Of a stretch of 64,000 nucleotides of DNA, positions 44,000-52,475 are shown in pieces. This stretch comes from Streptomyces natalensis ATCC 27448 (lineage in GTDB: Bacteria > Actinomycetota > Actinomycetes > Streptomycetales > Streptomycetaceae): the NCBI RefSeq assembly GCF_000935125.1, contig NZ_JRKI01000061.1, positions 924,812-988,811 on the forward strand, given 5' to 3'. Below the pieces are notes generated by a model. It was not told the DNA's origin. It ran no database searches and was given only the letters and a program-made list of their open reading frames with translations. How positions within the stretch are numbered: position 1 is the first letter of the stretch; every line of letters begins with the position of its first letter. Both the position numbers and the translations under genes were made by a program.

Positions 44000-44458
44000 T
44001 CAGACCGCCGGCGGCCGCACGTTGGCGTTGACCCACTCCACGATGGAGGCGGTCGTCGCACCGGGCGTGAAGATCTCCGCGACGCCCTGCTCCTTGAGCG
44101 GAGCGATGTCCGCCTCCGGGATGATGCCGCCGCCGAAGACCTTGATGTCCGCCGCGTCCCGCTCCCGCAGCAGCTCGATGACCTTCGCGAACAGCGTGTT
44201 GTGCGCGCCGGAGAGGATCGACAGCCCGATCGCGTCGGCGTCCTCCTGGATGGCGGTGTCGACGATCTGCTCGGGGGTCTGGTGCAGCCCGGTGTAGATG
44301 ACCTCCATACCGGCGTCGCGCAGCGCCCGCGCGATCACCTTGGCCCCCCGGTCGTGGCCGTCGAGCCCCGGCTTGGCCACGACCACCCGGATCGGCCCCG
44401 GCCTGCCCGCCGCGCCCTGGCTCTGCGCTTGTGCTCCGTCGTGCCGAGCCACACTCAT
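44000..44458 (-). CDS. icmB: Cobalamin-binding small subunit of an acyl-CoA mutase, probably isobutyryl-CoA mutase
   Basis: The 152-residue protein is a stand-alone B12-binding domain. It has the base-off motif DxHxxG (GLDGHDRGAK: Asp33, His35, Gly38), ADAIGLSILSGAHNTLF and VFGGGIIPEADI. Its size matches IcmB, the small subunit of isobutyryl-CoA mutase, which interconverts isobutyryl- and n-butyryl-CoA. No large catalytic subunit is adjacent, so the partner must be elsewhere. The first 22 residues are not conserved. It starts at ATG 44458 behind GGAGG and converges with the DUF5691-like gene. Confidence 0.82.
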   Translation of the reverse strand: MSVARHDGAQAQSQGAAGRPGPIRVVVAKPGLDGHDRGAKVIARALRDAGMEVIYTGLHQTPEQIVDTAIQEDADAIGLSILSGAHNTLFAKVIELLRERDAADIKVFGGGIIPEADIAPLKEQGVAEIFTPGATTASIVEWVNANVRPPAV

Positions 44459-44761
44459 CACTGCCTCCAAGCCAAGTACGGCACCCGACGTGCGGGGCCG
44501 CCGAGCCGACAATCGATCGCGCGGCCACGATCGGCGGCCACGAGCGTGAACGAACGTTATCTCCAGCATCGCGCACCCTGCAGTTTCGTGACATGCCCCG
44601 AGGGGGAAATCACACAAGGGACACATCCGCCAGGCGCCACGTCCCGCGTGTTGCACCGCCACGGGACGGCATCGTGCGCACGGGGACGGACGCACGGGAA
44701 GCCGCAGCCGCGCCATCGCGCCCTTGAGCGCGCCTCCCGCATGCCCTCCGGGAGGTCGACC

Positions 44762-45592
44762 ATGCAGGCCCTTCTGCCCACCCGCCTTGCCTCCCTACCG
44801 GATCTGGTGCGCAGCACCGCCGTGGACCTGCTGGTCCTCGTCGGCCATCTGTTCCTCTACCCCACCGGCATCTCCCAGGAGCAGCCCATTCCGCTCCCCG
44901 CCCCCGCCACCGCCACCGGCGCCGATTCGCTCTGCGTCCTGCCGACGGAAGGCCGCGCCCACCCACCCGTCCTGCTGCTCCACGGCTTCATCGACAACCG
45001 CTCGGTCTTCGTCCTGCTCCGCCGCTCGCTGCGCCGGCACGGCTGGCGCCATCTCGAGGCGCTCAACTACTCCCCGCTGACCTGCGATCTGCGCAGGGCG
45101 GCCGAGCTGCTCGCGCGCCATGTGGAGGAGGTGTGCGCCCGCACCGGCCACCGCCGGGTGGATCTCGTGGGCCACAGTCTCGGCGGACTGATCGCCCGCT
45201 ATTACGTCCAGCGCCTCGGCGGCGACGCCCGCGTCCGCACCCTGATCACCCTCGGCACCCCGCACGCGGGCACCCGTATCGCGCCCCTGATGTCGGCCCA
45301 TCCGCTGGTGCGCCAGATGCGGCCGGATTCCCCGGTGATAGCGGAGTTGTCGCTGCCCGCGCCGAATTGCCGGACGCGGTTCGTCGCTTTCTGGAGCGAG
45401 GCGGACCAGGTGATGGTGCCGGCCGGCGCCGCCCGAATCGATCACCCGGATTTGCTCGCGGACAACGTCCATGTCCCCGGCGTCGGACACCTCTCGCTGC
45501 CGGTCAACGGCACCGTGGCGGCCGGAATACGCCGGGCCCTGACCTCGGCGCACGGCCTGGAGGGAAGGGAAAACGCCATTTCGGTGGCCTGA
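44762..45592 (+). CDS. Alpha/beta-hydrolase lipase/esterase
   Basis: The 276-residue product from ATG 44762 (behind GGGAGG) has an N-terminal hydrophobic segment (VDLLVLVGHLFLYPTG) that may target it to the membrane. The hydrolase core includes the oxyanion loop LLLHGFIDNRSVF, nucleophile Ser139 in VDLVGHSLGGLIARYY, an acidic residue in FWSEADQVM and His in VPGVGHLSL. This is the pattern of triacylglycerol lipases/PGAP1-like esterases. The preceding 300 bases hold no gene. It is unlinked to icmB by strand. Confidence 0.85.
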   Translation: MQALLPTRLASLPDLVRSTAVDLLVLVGHLFLYPTGISQEQPIPLPAPATATGADSLCVLPTEGRAHPPVLLLHGFIDNRSVFVLLRRSLRRHGWRHLEALNYSPLTCDLRRAAELLARHVEEVCARTGHRRVDLVGHSLGGLIARYYVQRLGGDARVRTLITLGTPHAGTRIAPLMSAHPLVRQMRPDSPVIAELSLPAPNCRTRFVAFWSEADQVMVPAGAARIDHPDLLADNVHVPGVGHLSLPVNGTVAAGIRRALTSAHGLEGRENAISVA

Positions 45593-45816
45593 ATGCATCG
45601 CACGCAACGCCGCGGGCGGCCGCGTTTCCCGACCCGATCTTGATATTTACTCGAACATGCGTCGAACGACGCGCCAAGAACGCGCATGTGGGCTCCCGAA
45701 AGGCGGCCAAATGCCCGTTCTCGTCGACTCAGAAACCTGGAGAAGATTGTCGCCGTCGCGTACCGCCGGGTACAGTCGCCGCTAATTCTCCTGCTGCCGA
45801 GGCGAAAGAGAAGTTG

Positions 45817-47499
45817 GTGAACGACCGTCACCCATCGGGCTACCCGGCCTACGACTCCTACGGGCAGCAGCATTCCGCGTCCGCCCACCTCGAGTACGGC
45901 GACGGAGACCCCCTCTTCGGCTCGCTTCCCGGCACATACGAAACCGGACAGCACGCAGCCGGCGCGTACGACGCGGCCCCGTACGACACGGGCGGCCACG
46001 CCTACGGCACCGGTGCGTATGCCACCGGCGGCTATGAGACGGGTGCCTACGCCACCGGCCCCTACGACGGCGGCATCCACGGCGCGGCCTACGACACGGG
46101 CAGCTACCCCACGACGGCCTACGGCACCGCCACCGCCGCCTATGACGGGTATGACCCGTACGCCCACACCGCCTACGAGAACGCCGAACCCGAGCAGTAC
46201 CCGCCCTACGGGCAGCACGGGCAGCACGGCGGGCAAGAGCACTACGGGCAGCACGAACAGCTCGCGCACCAGCAGCACGAACAGCTCGCGCACCACGAGC
46301 AGCACGCGTACGACACCGCCGCCTACGACACCGGCAGTTACGACACCGGTCCGTACGCCACCGGCGCCTATGACACCGCCGGCCACGACGCCACCGCGAT
46401 CTGGTCCACCGCGGACCAGGCCCTGATCGGCGACATCCCCGCACAGCCCGGCCCGTCCCCGTACGAGAACGCCGCCTTCGAGACCGCTGCCTTCGAGACC
46501 GCTGCCTATGACACGGCCGGTTTCGAGACCGCCACGTTCGAGACCGCCGCCTTCGAGACCGCCGCCTTCGGGACCGTCGCGTACGAGAACGCCGAGCGCG
46601 AGGCCGGCTCCCCCGCCGACCCGCCCGGCGAACCGGCGCCCGCGCCGGACGCCGCCTCCGTGGCCGAGGCGATGACCCAGGCCATGCCGGTCACCACCCC
46701 CGCACCCGCCGCGCGGCGGGTCGTCGGTCCGGAGGCCGGAAAGGCCGTACGGGGCCGGGGGCGGCGCCGTACCGCCAAGCGTTCGGCGCTGCTGACCGTC
46801 GCGGTGCCGTCCGTCGCCGCCATGGGGGTGTGCGCGGCCGCGGCCGCCACCGTCACCGGCTTCGTCGGGGACGACGGCAAGGACGACAAGACCACCCAGG
46901 CCGCCGACGACACCGGATCGGTCACGGTCAAGGCGGCCGCCGCCAACAAGAAGCTCGACTCCCAGCTCGCCGGACTCAGCGCGGACGCCCGGGACTTCGG
47001 CGACCGCGCGAACCGCACCCAGGAGCGGCTCGACCTCAAGCAGCGCCAGGCCCTGGAGCGCAAGCGGGCGGCGGCGGAGGCGGCCCGCAAGGAGGCGCTG
47101 CGGCCCAAGTTCGTGCTGCCCGTCACCGAGCACGGTCTGAGCGCGCTCTTCGGCCAGGCCGGCGTGAACTGGATGTCCGTCCACACCGGCATCGACTTCC
47201 CGGTCAGCTATGGCACCCCGGTCATGTCCGTCACCGACGGCACCGTCCGCACCCAGTGGAACTCCGCCTACGGCAATATGGCAATCGTGACCGCGCCCGA
47301 CGGCACGGAGACGTGGTACTGCCATCTGAGCAGCGCCAAGATCCGTTCCGGATCGGTCAAGGCGGGCGAGACCATCGCCTATTCCGGCAACTCCGGCAAT
47401 ACCACCGGACCGCATCTGCACTTCGAGGTGCGGCCCGACGGGGACGCGGCCATAGACCCGCTCCCGTGGCTGCGCAGCCACGGCCTCAACCCGAACTGA
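45817..47499 (+). CDS. M23-family metallopeptidase with a long repetitive cytoplasmic N-terminus
   Basis: The 560-residue product is read from GTG 45817 (a TTG three bases earlier is possible). Residues 1-290 are disordered repeats of AYDTG, YATGAY, FETAAF and a Gln/His patch (GQHGQHGGQEHYGQHEQLAHQ). A basic stretch (RGRGRRRTAKR) and one membrane helix near 325-348 follow, then a coiled coil, then a LytM/M23 domain with zinc ligands His456 and Asp460 (HTGIDF), His503 and His535 in the HLHFEVR region. It should cleave peptidoglycan cross-bridges outside the membrane. A catalytic domain tethered to such a cytoplasmic repeat is unusual. The 224-bp leader was scanned; no riboswitch was recognised. 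Confidence 0.85.
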   Translation: MNDRHPSGYPAYDSYGQQHSASAHLEYGDGDPLFGSLPGTYETGQHAAGAYDAAPYDTGGHAYGTGAYATGGYETGAYATGPYDGGIHGAAYDTGSYPTTAYGTATAAYDGYDPYAHTAYENAEPEQYPPYGQHGQHGGQEHYGQHEQLAHQQHEQLAHHEQHAYDTAAYDTGSYDTGPYATGAYDTAGHDATAIWSTADQALIGDIPAQPGPSPYENAAFETAAFETAAYDTAGFETATFETAAFETAAFGTVAYENAEREAGSPADPPGEPAPAPDAASVAEAMTQAMPVTTPAPAARRVVGPEAGKAVRGRGRRRTAKRSALLTVAVPSVAAMGVCAAAAATVTGFVGDDGKDDKTTQAADDTGSVTVKAAAANKKLDSQLAGLSADARDFGDRANRTQERLDLKQRQALERKRAAAEAARKEALRPKFVLPVTEHGLSALFGQAGVNWMSVHTGIDFPVSYGTPVMSVTDGTVRTQWNSAYGNMAIVTAPDGTETWYCHLSSAKIRSGSVKAGETIAYSGNSGNTTGPHLHFEVRPDGDAAIDPLPWLRSHGLNPN

Positions 47500-47563
47500 C
47501 CGGCGGGCAACCCGAATCGACCGGCACCCGCCCCGGCGCCCGCGCGCTCAACGGGCCCGCCCG

Positions 47564-50074
47564 TTACAGCTTCTCCACCGGCGCATACCGCAGCAGCAGC
47601 CGCTTGGGCTTCTCACCGCCGAAGTCGATGGTCGCCTCGGCGTTGTCGCCGCTGCCCTTGACGCCGACGACCGTGCCCAGGCCGAAGCTGTCGTGGGTGA
47701 CGCGGTCGCCCACGGCCAGCGAGACCACCTGACGGTCCGCGGCACGACGGGTGGCGAAGCCGCTCGGGCCCTTGGCGCGCGACGAGGACAGCGAGGAGCC
47801 GATGCCCCCACCGAAGCCGCCACCCGTGCCGCCGCCGCGCGACGACAGCCCGCCCATCGAGGCGGACGGCGTCGCCGGACCCGTACGCTTCCACTCCACG
47901 AAGTCGTCCGGGATCTCCTCCAGGAACCGCGAGGGCGGGTTGTACGAGGGCTGGCCCCAGGCGCTGCGCATCGTGGAACGGGTGATGTAGAGCCGCTCGC
48001 GGGCGCGGGTGATGCCCACATAGGCAAGCCGGCGCTCCTCCTCCAGCTCCTTGGTCTGGCCCAGTGCGCGCATATGCGGGAAGACGCCGTCCTCCATACC
48101 GGTCAGGAAGACCACCGGGAATTCCAGGCCCTTGGCGGTGTGGAGGGTCATGAGCGTGATGACGCCGGTGCCCTCATCGTCCTCGTCGGGGATCTGGTCG
48201 GAGTCGGCGACCAGCGCGACCTGCTCCAGGAAGTCGGAGAGCGTGCCGGGGTTCTCTTCTCCACGCTCCTGCTCGAACTCCAGGGCCACCGAGGCGAGTT
48301 CCTGGAGGTTCTCGATCCGGGTCTCGTCCTGCGGGTCGGTGGAGGACTGGAGCTCGGCGAGATAGCCGGTGCGCTCCAGGACGGCTTCCAGGATGGTGGC
48401 GGGCCCGGCGCCGGACTCGACGATCGTCCGCAGCTCCTCCATCAGGACGTTGAAGCGCTTGACGGCGTTGGCGGAGCGGGCGGCCATGCCGTATGCCTCG
48501 TCCACGCGGCGCAGCGCCTGCGGGAAGGTGATCTTCTCGCGGGAGGAGAGGGCGTCGATCATGGCCTCGGCGCGCTCGCCGATGCCGCGCTTGGGGACGT
48601 TGAGGATCCGGCGCAGCGGGACGCTGTCCTCGGGGTTGGCGAGCACCCGCAGATACGCGAGGACGTCGCGGACCTCCTTGCGCTCGTAGAAGCGCACACC
48701 GCCGACGACCTTGTAGGGCAGCCCGACCCGGATGAAGATCTCTTCGAAGACACGGGACTGGGCGTTGGTGCGGTAGAAGACGGCGACATCGCCGGCCTTG
48801 GCGCTGCTCGCGTCCGTCAGCCGGTCGATCTCGTCGGCGACGAACTGCGCCTCGTCGTGCTCGGTGTCCGCGACATAGCCGGTGATCTTGGGGCCGGCGC
48901 CGGCGTCGGTCCAGAGGTTCTTGGGGCGGCGGTTCTCGTTGCGCTCGATGACGGCGTTGGCGGCCGACAGGATCGTCTGGCTGGAGCGGTAGTTCTGCTC
49001 CAGGAGGATCGTGGTCGCGTCCGGGTAGTCCTCCTCGAACCGGAGGATGTTACGGATGGTGGCACCGCGGAAGGCGTAGATCGACTGGTCGGCGTCGCCC
49101 ACCACGCACAGCTCGGCGGCGGGCATCTCGGCCGTCCCCGGGCCGACCAGTTCGCGGACGAGGGTGTACTGGGCGTGGTTGGTGTCCTGGTACTCGTCCA
49201 CCAGGACGTGGCGGAAGCGGCGGCGGTAGTGCTCGGCGACGTCCGGGAAGGCCTGGAGCAGGTTGACCGTCGTCATGATGATGTCGTCGAAGTCCAGGGC
49301 GTTGGCCTCGCGCAGCCGCGCCTGGTACATCGCATACGCCTCGGCGAGCGTCTTCTCGAAACCTCCCCCAGACTCCGTCTGGGAGGTGCCCCCAGCCGCC
49401 GTCCCGGCGAAGGTCTCCTCGTCGATGAGCTCGTTCTTGAGGTTGGAGATCTTGGCGCTGAAGGACTTGGGCGGGAAGCGCTTGGGGTCCAGGTCGAGGT
49501 CGCGGCAGACCAGGGCCATCAGGCGCTTGGAGTCGGCGGCGTCGTAGATCGAGAAGGAGGACGTGAAGCCCAGCTTCTTGGACTCGCGGCGCAGGATGCG
49601 GACGCAGGCGCTGTGGAAGGTGGAGACCCACATGGCGTGGGCGCGCGGGCCGACCAGGTCCTCCACTCGCTCCTTCATCTCGCCCGCGGCCTTGTTGGTG
49701 AAGGTGATCGCGAGGATCTGGCCGGGGTGGACATGGCGCTCGGCGAGCAGATGGGCGATGCGGTGGGTGAGCACCCGGGTCTTGCCGGACCCGGCGCCGG
49801 CGACGATCAGCAGCGGGCTGCCGTGATGCACCACGGCGGCCTTCTGCTCGTCGTTGAGCCCTTCGAGCAGCGCGGCCGGGTCGACGGCGGGACGGGCGGC
49901 GCCGTCGCGGTAGTACGCCTCATGGGGCACCGGCACGTCGTATTTCCCGCCGAAGAGGTCGGCGGGGATCTCCTCCGGGGCCGGGCCGTGCTCGTCCTCG
50001 GGGGGCGGAGGGTGCTCGTCCTCGCCCTTGGGGCCGAGATCCGCCAGGAAGCTGTCGTCAAAGAGGCTGCTCAT
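47564..50074 (-). CDS. pcrA: ATP-dependent DNA helicase, UvrD/PcrA type
   Basis: The 836-residue SF1 3'-5' helicase unwinds DNA in repair and rolling-circle replication. Walker A is AGAGSGKT (92-99). Motifs Ia (AITFTNKAAGEMKER), II (VLVDEYQDTN), III (VVGDADQSIYAFRGA), IV (LEQNYRSSQTIL), V (LMTLHTAKGLEFPVVFL) and VI (YVGITRARERLY) are all intact. A C-terminal Tudor-like DSFGLGTVVGVKG segment fits binding to RNA polymerase. An insertion of about 12 residues near position 226-238 is encoded by a palindromic repeat (see 49360). It is convergent with the M23 gene. Confidence 0.96.
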   Translation of the reverse strand: MSSLFDDSFLADLGPKGEDEHPPPPEDEHGPAPEEIPADLFGGKYDVPVPHEAYYRDGAARPAVDPAALLEGLNDEQKAAVVHHGSPLLIVAGAGSGKTRVLTHRIAHLLAERHVHPGQILAITFTNKAAGEMKERVEDLVGPRAHAMWVSTFHSACVRILRRESKKLGFTSSFSIYDAADSKRLMALVCRDLDLDPKRFPPKSFSAKISNLKNELIDEETFAGTAAGGTSQTESGGGFEKTLAEAYAMYQARLREANALDFDDIIMTTVNLLQAFPDVAEHYRRRFRHVLVDEYQDTNHAQYTLVRELVGPGTAEMPAAELCVVGDADQSIYAFRGATIRNILRFEEDYPDATTILLEQNYRSSQTILSAANAVIERNENRRPKNLWTDAGAGPKITGYVADTEHDEAQFVADEIDRLTDASSAKAGDVAVFYRTNAQSRVFEEIFIRVGLPYKVVGGVRFYERKEVRDVLAYLRVLANPEDSVPLRRILNVPKRGIGERAEAMIDALSSREKITFPQALRRVDEAYGMAARSANAVKRFNVLMEELRTIVESGAGPATILEAVLERTGYLAELQSSTDPQDETRIENLQELASVALEFEQERGEENPGTLSDFLEQVALVADSDQIPDEDDEGTGVITLMTLHTAKGLEFPVVFLTGMEDGVFPHMRALGQTKELEEERRLAYVGITRARERLYITRSTMRSAWGQPSYNPPSRFLEEIPDDFVEWKRTGPATPSASMGGLSSRGGGTGGGFGGGIGSSLSSSRAKGPSGFATRRAADRQVVSLAVGDRVTHDSFGLGTVVGVKGSGDNAEATIDFGGEKPKRLLLRYAPVEKL
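49360..49395. repeat. REP-like palindromic element inserted in pcrA
   Basis: CCTCCCCCAGAC and GTCTGGGAGG flank a 3-nt loop, followed by TGCCCCCAG. This hairpin unit (GGGGGCACCTCCCAG...CTGGGGGAGG on the other strand) matches my recollection of a short interspersed repeat common in Streptomyces intergenic DNA. Here it keeps the helicase frame and codes for a Gly/Ser/Thr-rich stretch (GGTSQTESGGGF). Only this one copy was seen in the window. Confidence 0.75.
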
Positions 50075-50341
50075 CGCCCACCGAGTCTAGGCCGCCGCAC
50101 TGACAGCGCGCCGCCGCGTCCGCGGATCCGGAGCTCGAAGCGGGGTGCGGGCGCGGATTCCGGCCCCGTTTCGCTGCCGGAATGCCCTGCCGGAATGCCC
50201 CCTGAATCCCCTGTCGGAGAGAGCGTCATCGCCGATACGGGTCGGCGGTCCCCGCTCGCGCGAAACGACGGTCCCCACCCGTAGGTAACGGCCTCCCGCG
50301 CAGAGGTCACAAAAAGGTTTCGGGCATATCGAACATCAGCC

Positions 50342-50371
50342 TTCACAGAAGCCACACGAGTTGGCTACCGT
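50342..50371 (+). promoter_or_regulatory. Likely promoter of the riboswitch-controlled NlpC/P60 gene
   Basis: TTCACA (50342-50347) and TACCGT (50366-50371) are 18 bp apart. A start point near 50379 gives a leader of about 250 nt, in agreement with the riboswitch downstream. Confidence 0.55.
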
Positions 50372-50439
50372 GCTCGCTCGGGCAGCCTGTACGCCGTCGG
50401 TGAAAGCACCGGCACGGGCCGCCTCCGCCGAGTCCAGTC

Positions 50440-50610
50440 GCGCCGGACGACCCTGAGATCCCTGGGTCCCTGGCCGGAGCCGGGGACCCACACGTACCAC
50501 CGGGGTGAATCGGTCGGTGCGGCCGCCAGCGGCGGACGCAGCGACCGTAGGGCAAGCCTTCCGTCAGCGTCACCGCCCGAACCCGACAGCTAACCCGGTA
50601 GGCGGTCCAC
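50440..50610 (+). ncRNA. Cyclic di-AMP riboswitch (ydaO-yuaA type)
   Basis: The leader contains the recognisable conserved parts of the ydaO-yuaA motif: GGGGTGAATCGG near 50501, GTAGGGCAAGCC near 50548 and CCCGAACCCGACAGCTAACC near 50576 with GGTAGGCGG after it. A hairpin GGGTCCC...GGGGACCC precedes the core. This riboswitch binds c-di-AMP and in Streptomyces usually lowers expression of cell-wall hydrolases. It lies 20-180 bp upstream of the start of an NlpC/P60 gene. Ends are approximate. Confidence 0.82.
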
Positions 50611-50627
50611 GGAAGGAGTCGCCGGCC

Positions 50628-51761
50628 TTGGCGTCGCACCGCAAGCCGCGCACCCGCGTTCTCAGTACATCCCAAAGCCGTACGGCGGCCGGGCTCACCA
50701 CCGCCGCGCTCGCGTCGGTCACCCTGCTCTCGCAGTCCGCCCAGGCCGCCCCCAGCGCGCCGCGGCCCGGCATCGAAGAGGTCAAGCAGAAGGTCGACGG
50801 GCTCTACCGGCAGGCCGAAGTGGCCACCCAGAAGTACAACGCGGCCAAGGAGCGCGTCGACCACCAGCGCACCACCGTCAACCATCTCCTCGACGCCGCG
50901 GCCAAGCGCGCGGAGCAGATGAACCAGTCCCGGCGCGAGCTGGGCACCTTCGCCTCGGCGCAGTACCGCACCGGCGGGATGGACCCCACGGCGCAGCTGA
51001 TGCTCGCCAAGGACCCGCAGGAGTTCTTCGACCGCACGCATCTGATGGACCGGCTGACCAGCCGCCAGCAGCAGGCGGTCACCGACTACGAGCACCAGGC
51101 CGCGACCGCCGCCCGGCAGCGGGCCGAGGCGAGCCGGAGCCTGGAGCAGTTGCAGACGACACAGACGTCGCTCCAGGCGTCCAAGCGCTCCGTCCAGACC
51201 AAACTGGCCGCAACCCAGCGGCTGCTGTCCCGGCTGACCGCGCAGGAGAAGGCGCGACTGGCGGAGCTGGAGCGCCAGAAGGAGGCGGCGGCCAAGCGCA
51301 AGGCCGAGGAGGCGGCGCGGCAGCAGCAGGAGCGCGAGCGCCAGCAGCAGCAGAACGGCGGCGGCACCACCGGGGGCCAGACCGGCGGGTCCACCGGCGG
51401 GAGCACGCAGTCCTCGAAGGCCGCCAAGGCTCTCGCCTTCGCCCGCGCCCAGATAGGCAAGCCGTACGTCTGGGGCGCGACGGGCCCCTCGTCGTACGAC
51501 TGCTCCGGCCTGACCCAGGCGGCGTACAAGGCGGCCGGGGTCGATCTGCCCCGTACGACCTGGGATCAGGTCAAGGTCGGCCAGCGGGTGGCCACCAGTG
51601 ACCTCCAGCCCGGCGACCTGGTGTTCTTCTTCGACGACATCAGCCACGTCGGGATGTACATCGGCAACGGGATGATGGTCCACGCGCCGCACCCGGGCGC
51701 GAGCGTCCGCATCGAGTCGATCTATGTGAACCCGATCTACGGCAGCGTGCGGCCGTCCTGA
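50628..51761 (+). CDS. Secreted NlpC/P60 peptidoglycan hydrolase under riboswitch control
   Basis: The 377-residue product uses a TTG start (50628), ten bases after GAAGGAG; its beginning (ASHRKPR) matches the paralog at 52476 (ASHRKTR), supporting this start. A signal peptide ends near AQAAPSA. A long coiled coil (about 45-235) is followed by a Gln/Gly-rich linker and a C-terminal NlpC/P60 domain with Cys in YDCSGLTQAAYK, His in ISHVGMYIG and a second His in HAPHPGASV. It should cleave stem-peptide bonds during growth or sporulation. The c-di-AMP riboswitch controls it. Confidence 0.92.
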   Translation: MASHRKPRTRVLSTSQSRTAAGLTTAALASVTLLSQSAQAAPSAPRPGIEEVKQKVDGLYRQAEVATQKYNAAKERVDHQRTTVNHLLDAAAKRAEQMNQSRRELGTFASAQYRTGGMDPTAQLMLAKDPQEFFDRTHLMDRLTSRQQQAVTDYEHQAATAARQRAEASRSLEQLQTTQTSLQASKRSVQTKLAATQRLLSRLTAQEKARLAELERQKEAAAKRKAEEAARQQQERERQQQQNGGGTTGGQTGGSTGGSTQSSKAAKALAFARAQIGKPYVWGATGPSSYDCSGLTQAAYKAAGVDLPRTTWDQVKVGQRVATSDLQPGDLVFFFDDISHVGMYIGNGMMVHAPHPGASVRIESIYVNPIYGSVRPS

Positions 51762-51789
51762 CCGGGGCGGGTACCCCCGCCACACACAG

Positions 51790-51827
51790 CACCGCGCGGT
51801 CGTCCTGTCGGCGACGACCGCGCGGTG
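51790..51827. terminator. Hairpin terminator between convergent genes
   Basis: CACCGCGCGGTCGTC (51790-51804) pairs with GACGACCGCGCGGTG (51813-51827), a perfect 15-bp stem with an 8-nt loop, between the hydrolase stop and the membrane-protein stop at 51889. Confidence 0.88.
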
Positions 51828-51888
51828 AGCCGTTTGAACGGCCGTATACGGGGCGGGTGCGGGAGCACCCGGGGCCATGGCCCGAGGC

Positions 51889-52242
51889 TCAGGTCCAGAG
51901 CACCGCGATGAAGATGTTCGCCATCGTGAGCCCGCCGACCGCGCCGAAGAGCGGCTTGGCGATCTGCTCGTCGTCCCGCTTGACGTAGACCAGCGCGAGG
52001 ATCACCACCAGGACGGCCATCTTGATGCCGATCTTGATGTTGTTGAGGGGGTGGTCCTGGGCCTGGTTCAGCCCGACCAGGACGATGCCGGTGACCAGCA
52101 TCGTCAGCGCACCGTGCAGCATGGCCGGCACAAAGCGGGCCGTCCCCGCGCCCATCGCCTTCATCTGGGTCAGGAAGCCGCCCAGGAGGGAGGCGATACC
52201 GATGATGTGCAGGCCGACGAAGATATTGGTTACTACGTCCAT
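51889..52242 (-). CDS. Small four-helix integral membrane protein
   Basis: The 117-residue product from ATG 52242 (MDVVTNIFVGLHIIG) has four hydrophobic segments: about 4-25, 43-62, 73-92 and 97-116. Loops are short and polar (KRDDEQIAKPL). A TACGAT element eight bases before the ATG and no ribosome site suggest a leaderless message. No family is recognised with certainty. It is placed between two NlpC/P60 genes but on the opposite strand. Confidence 0.72.
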   Translation of the reverse strand: MDVVTNIFVGLHIIGIASLLGGFLTQMKAMGAGTARFVPAMLHGALTMLVTGIVLVGLNQAQDHPLNNIKIGIKMAVLVVILALVYVKRDDEQIAKPLFGAVGGLTMANIFIAVLWT

Positions 52243-52475
52243 AGTGCGGGATCGTATCCGCCGCATATCACGCGCCTTCCGGCAGGGCGCCCGTAATCAC
52301 CGCATCGGTCAGGCCGGGCCGGTCCAGGACCGGCCGATGGCGGGCATGCGGTCATCGAGCCGTCACTCCTGATCGAAATCAACCACTTCCTGCCAACTGG
52401 ACGCACCCCCGTGACGTGCAGGTTTAACGTCCTCGCGTCGACACCCGGTTGGTACGGAAGGAAGTGACGGCCACA

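Noticed and set aside
45593..45816. Second c-di-AMP riboswitch before the M23 peptidase
   Set aside because: The leader lacks the GTGAAT and GACAGCTAACC blocks that identify the one at 50440; only small hairpins are seen.
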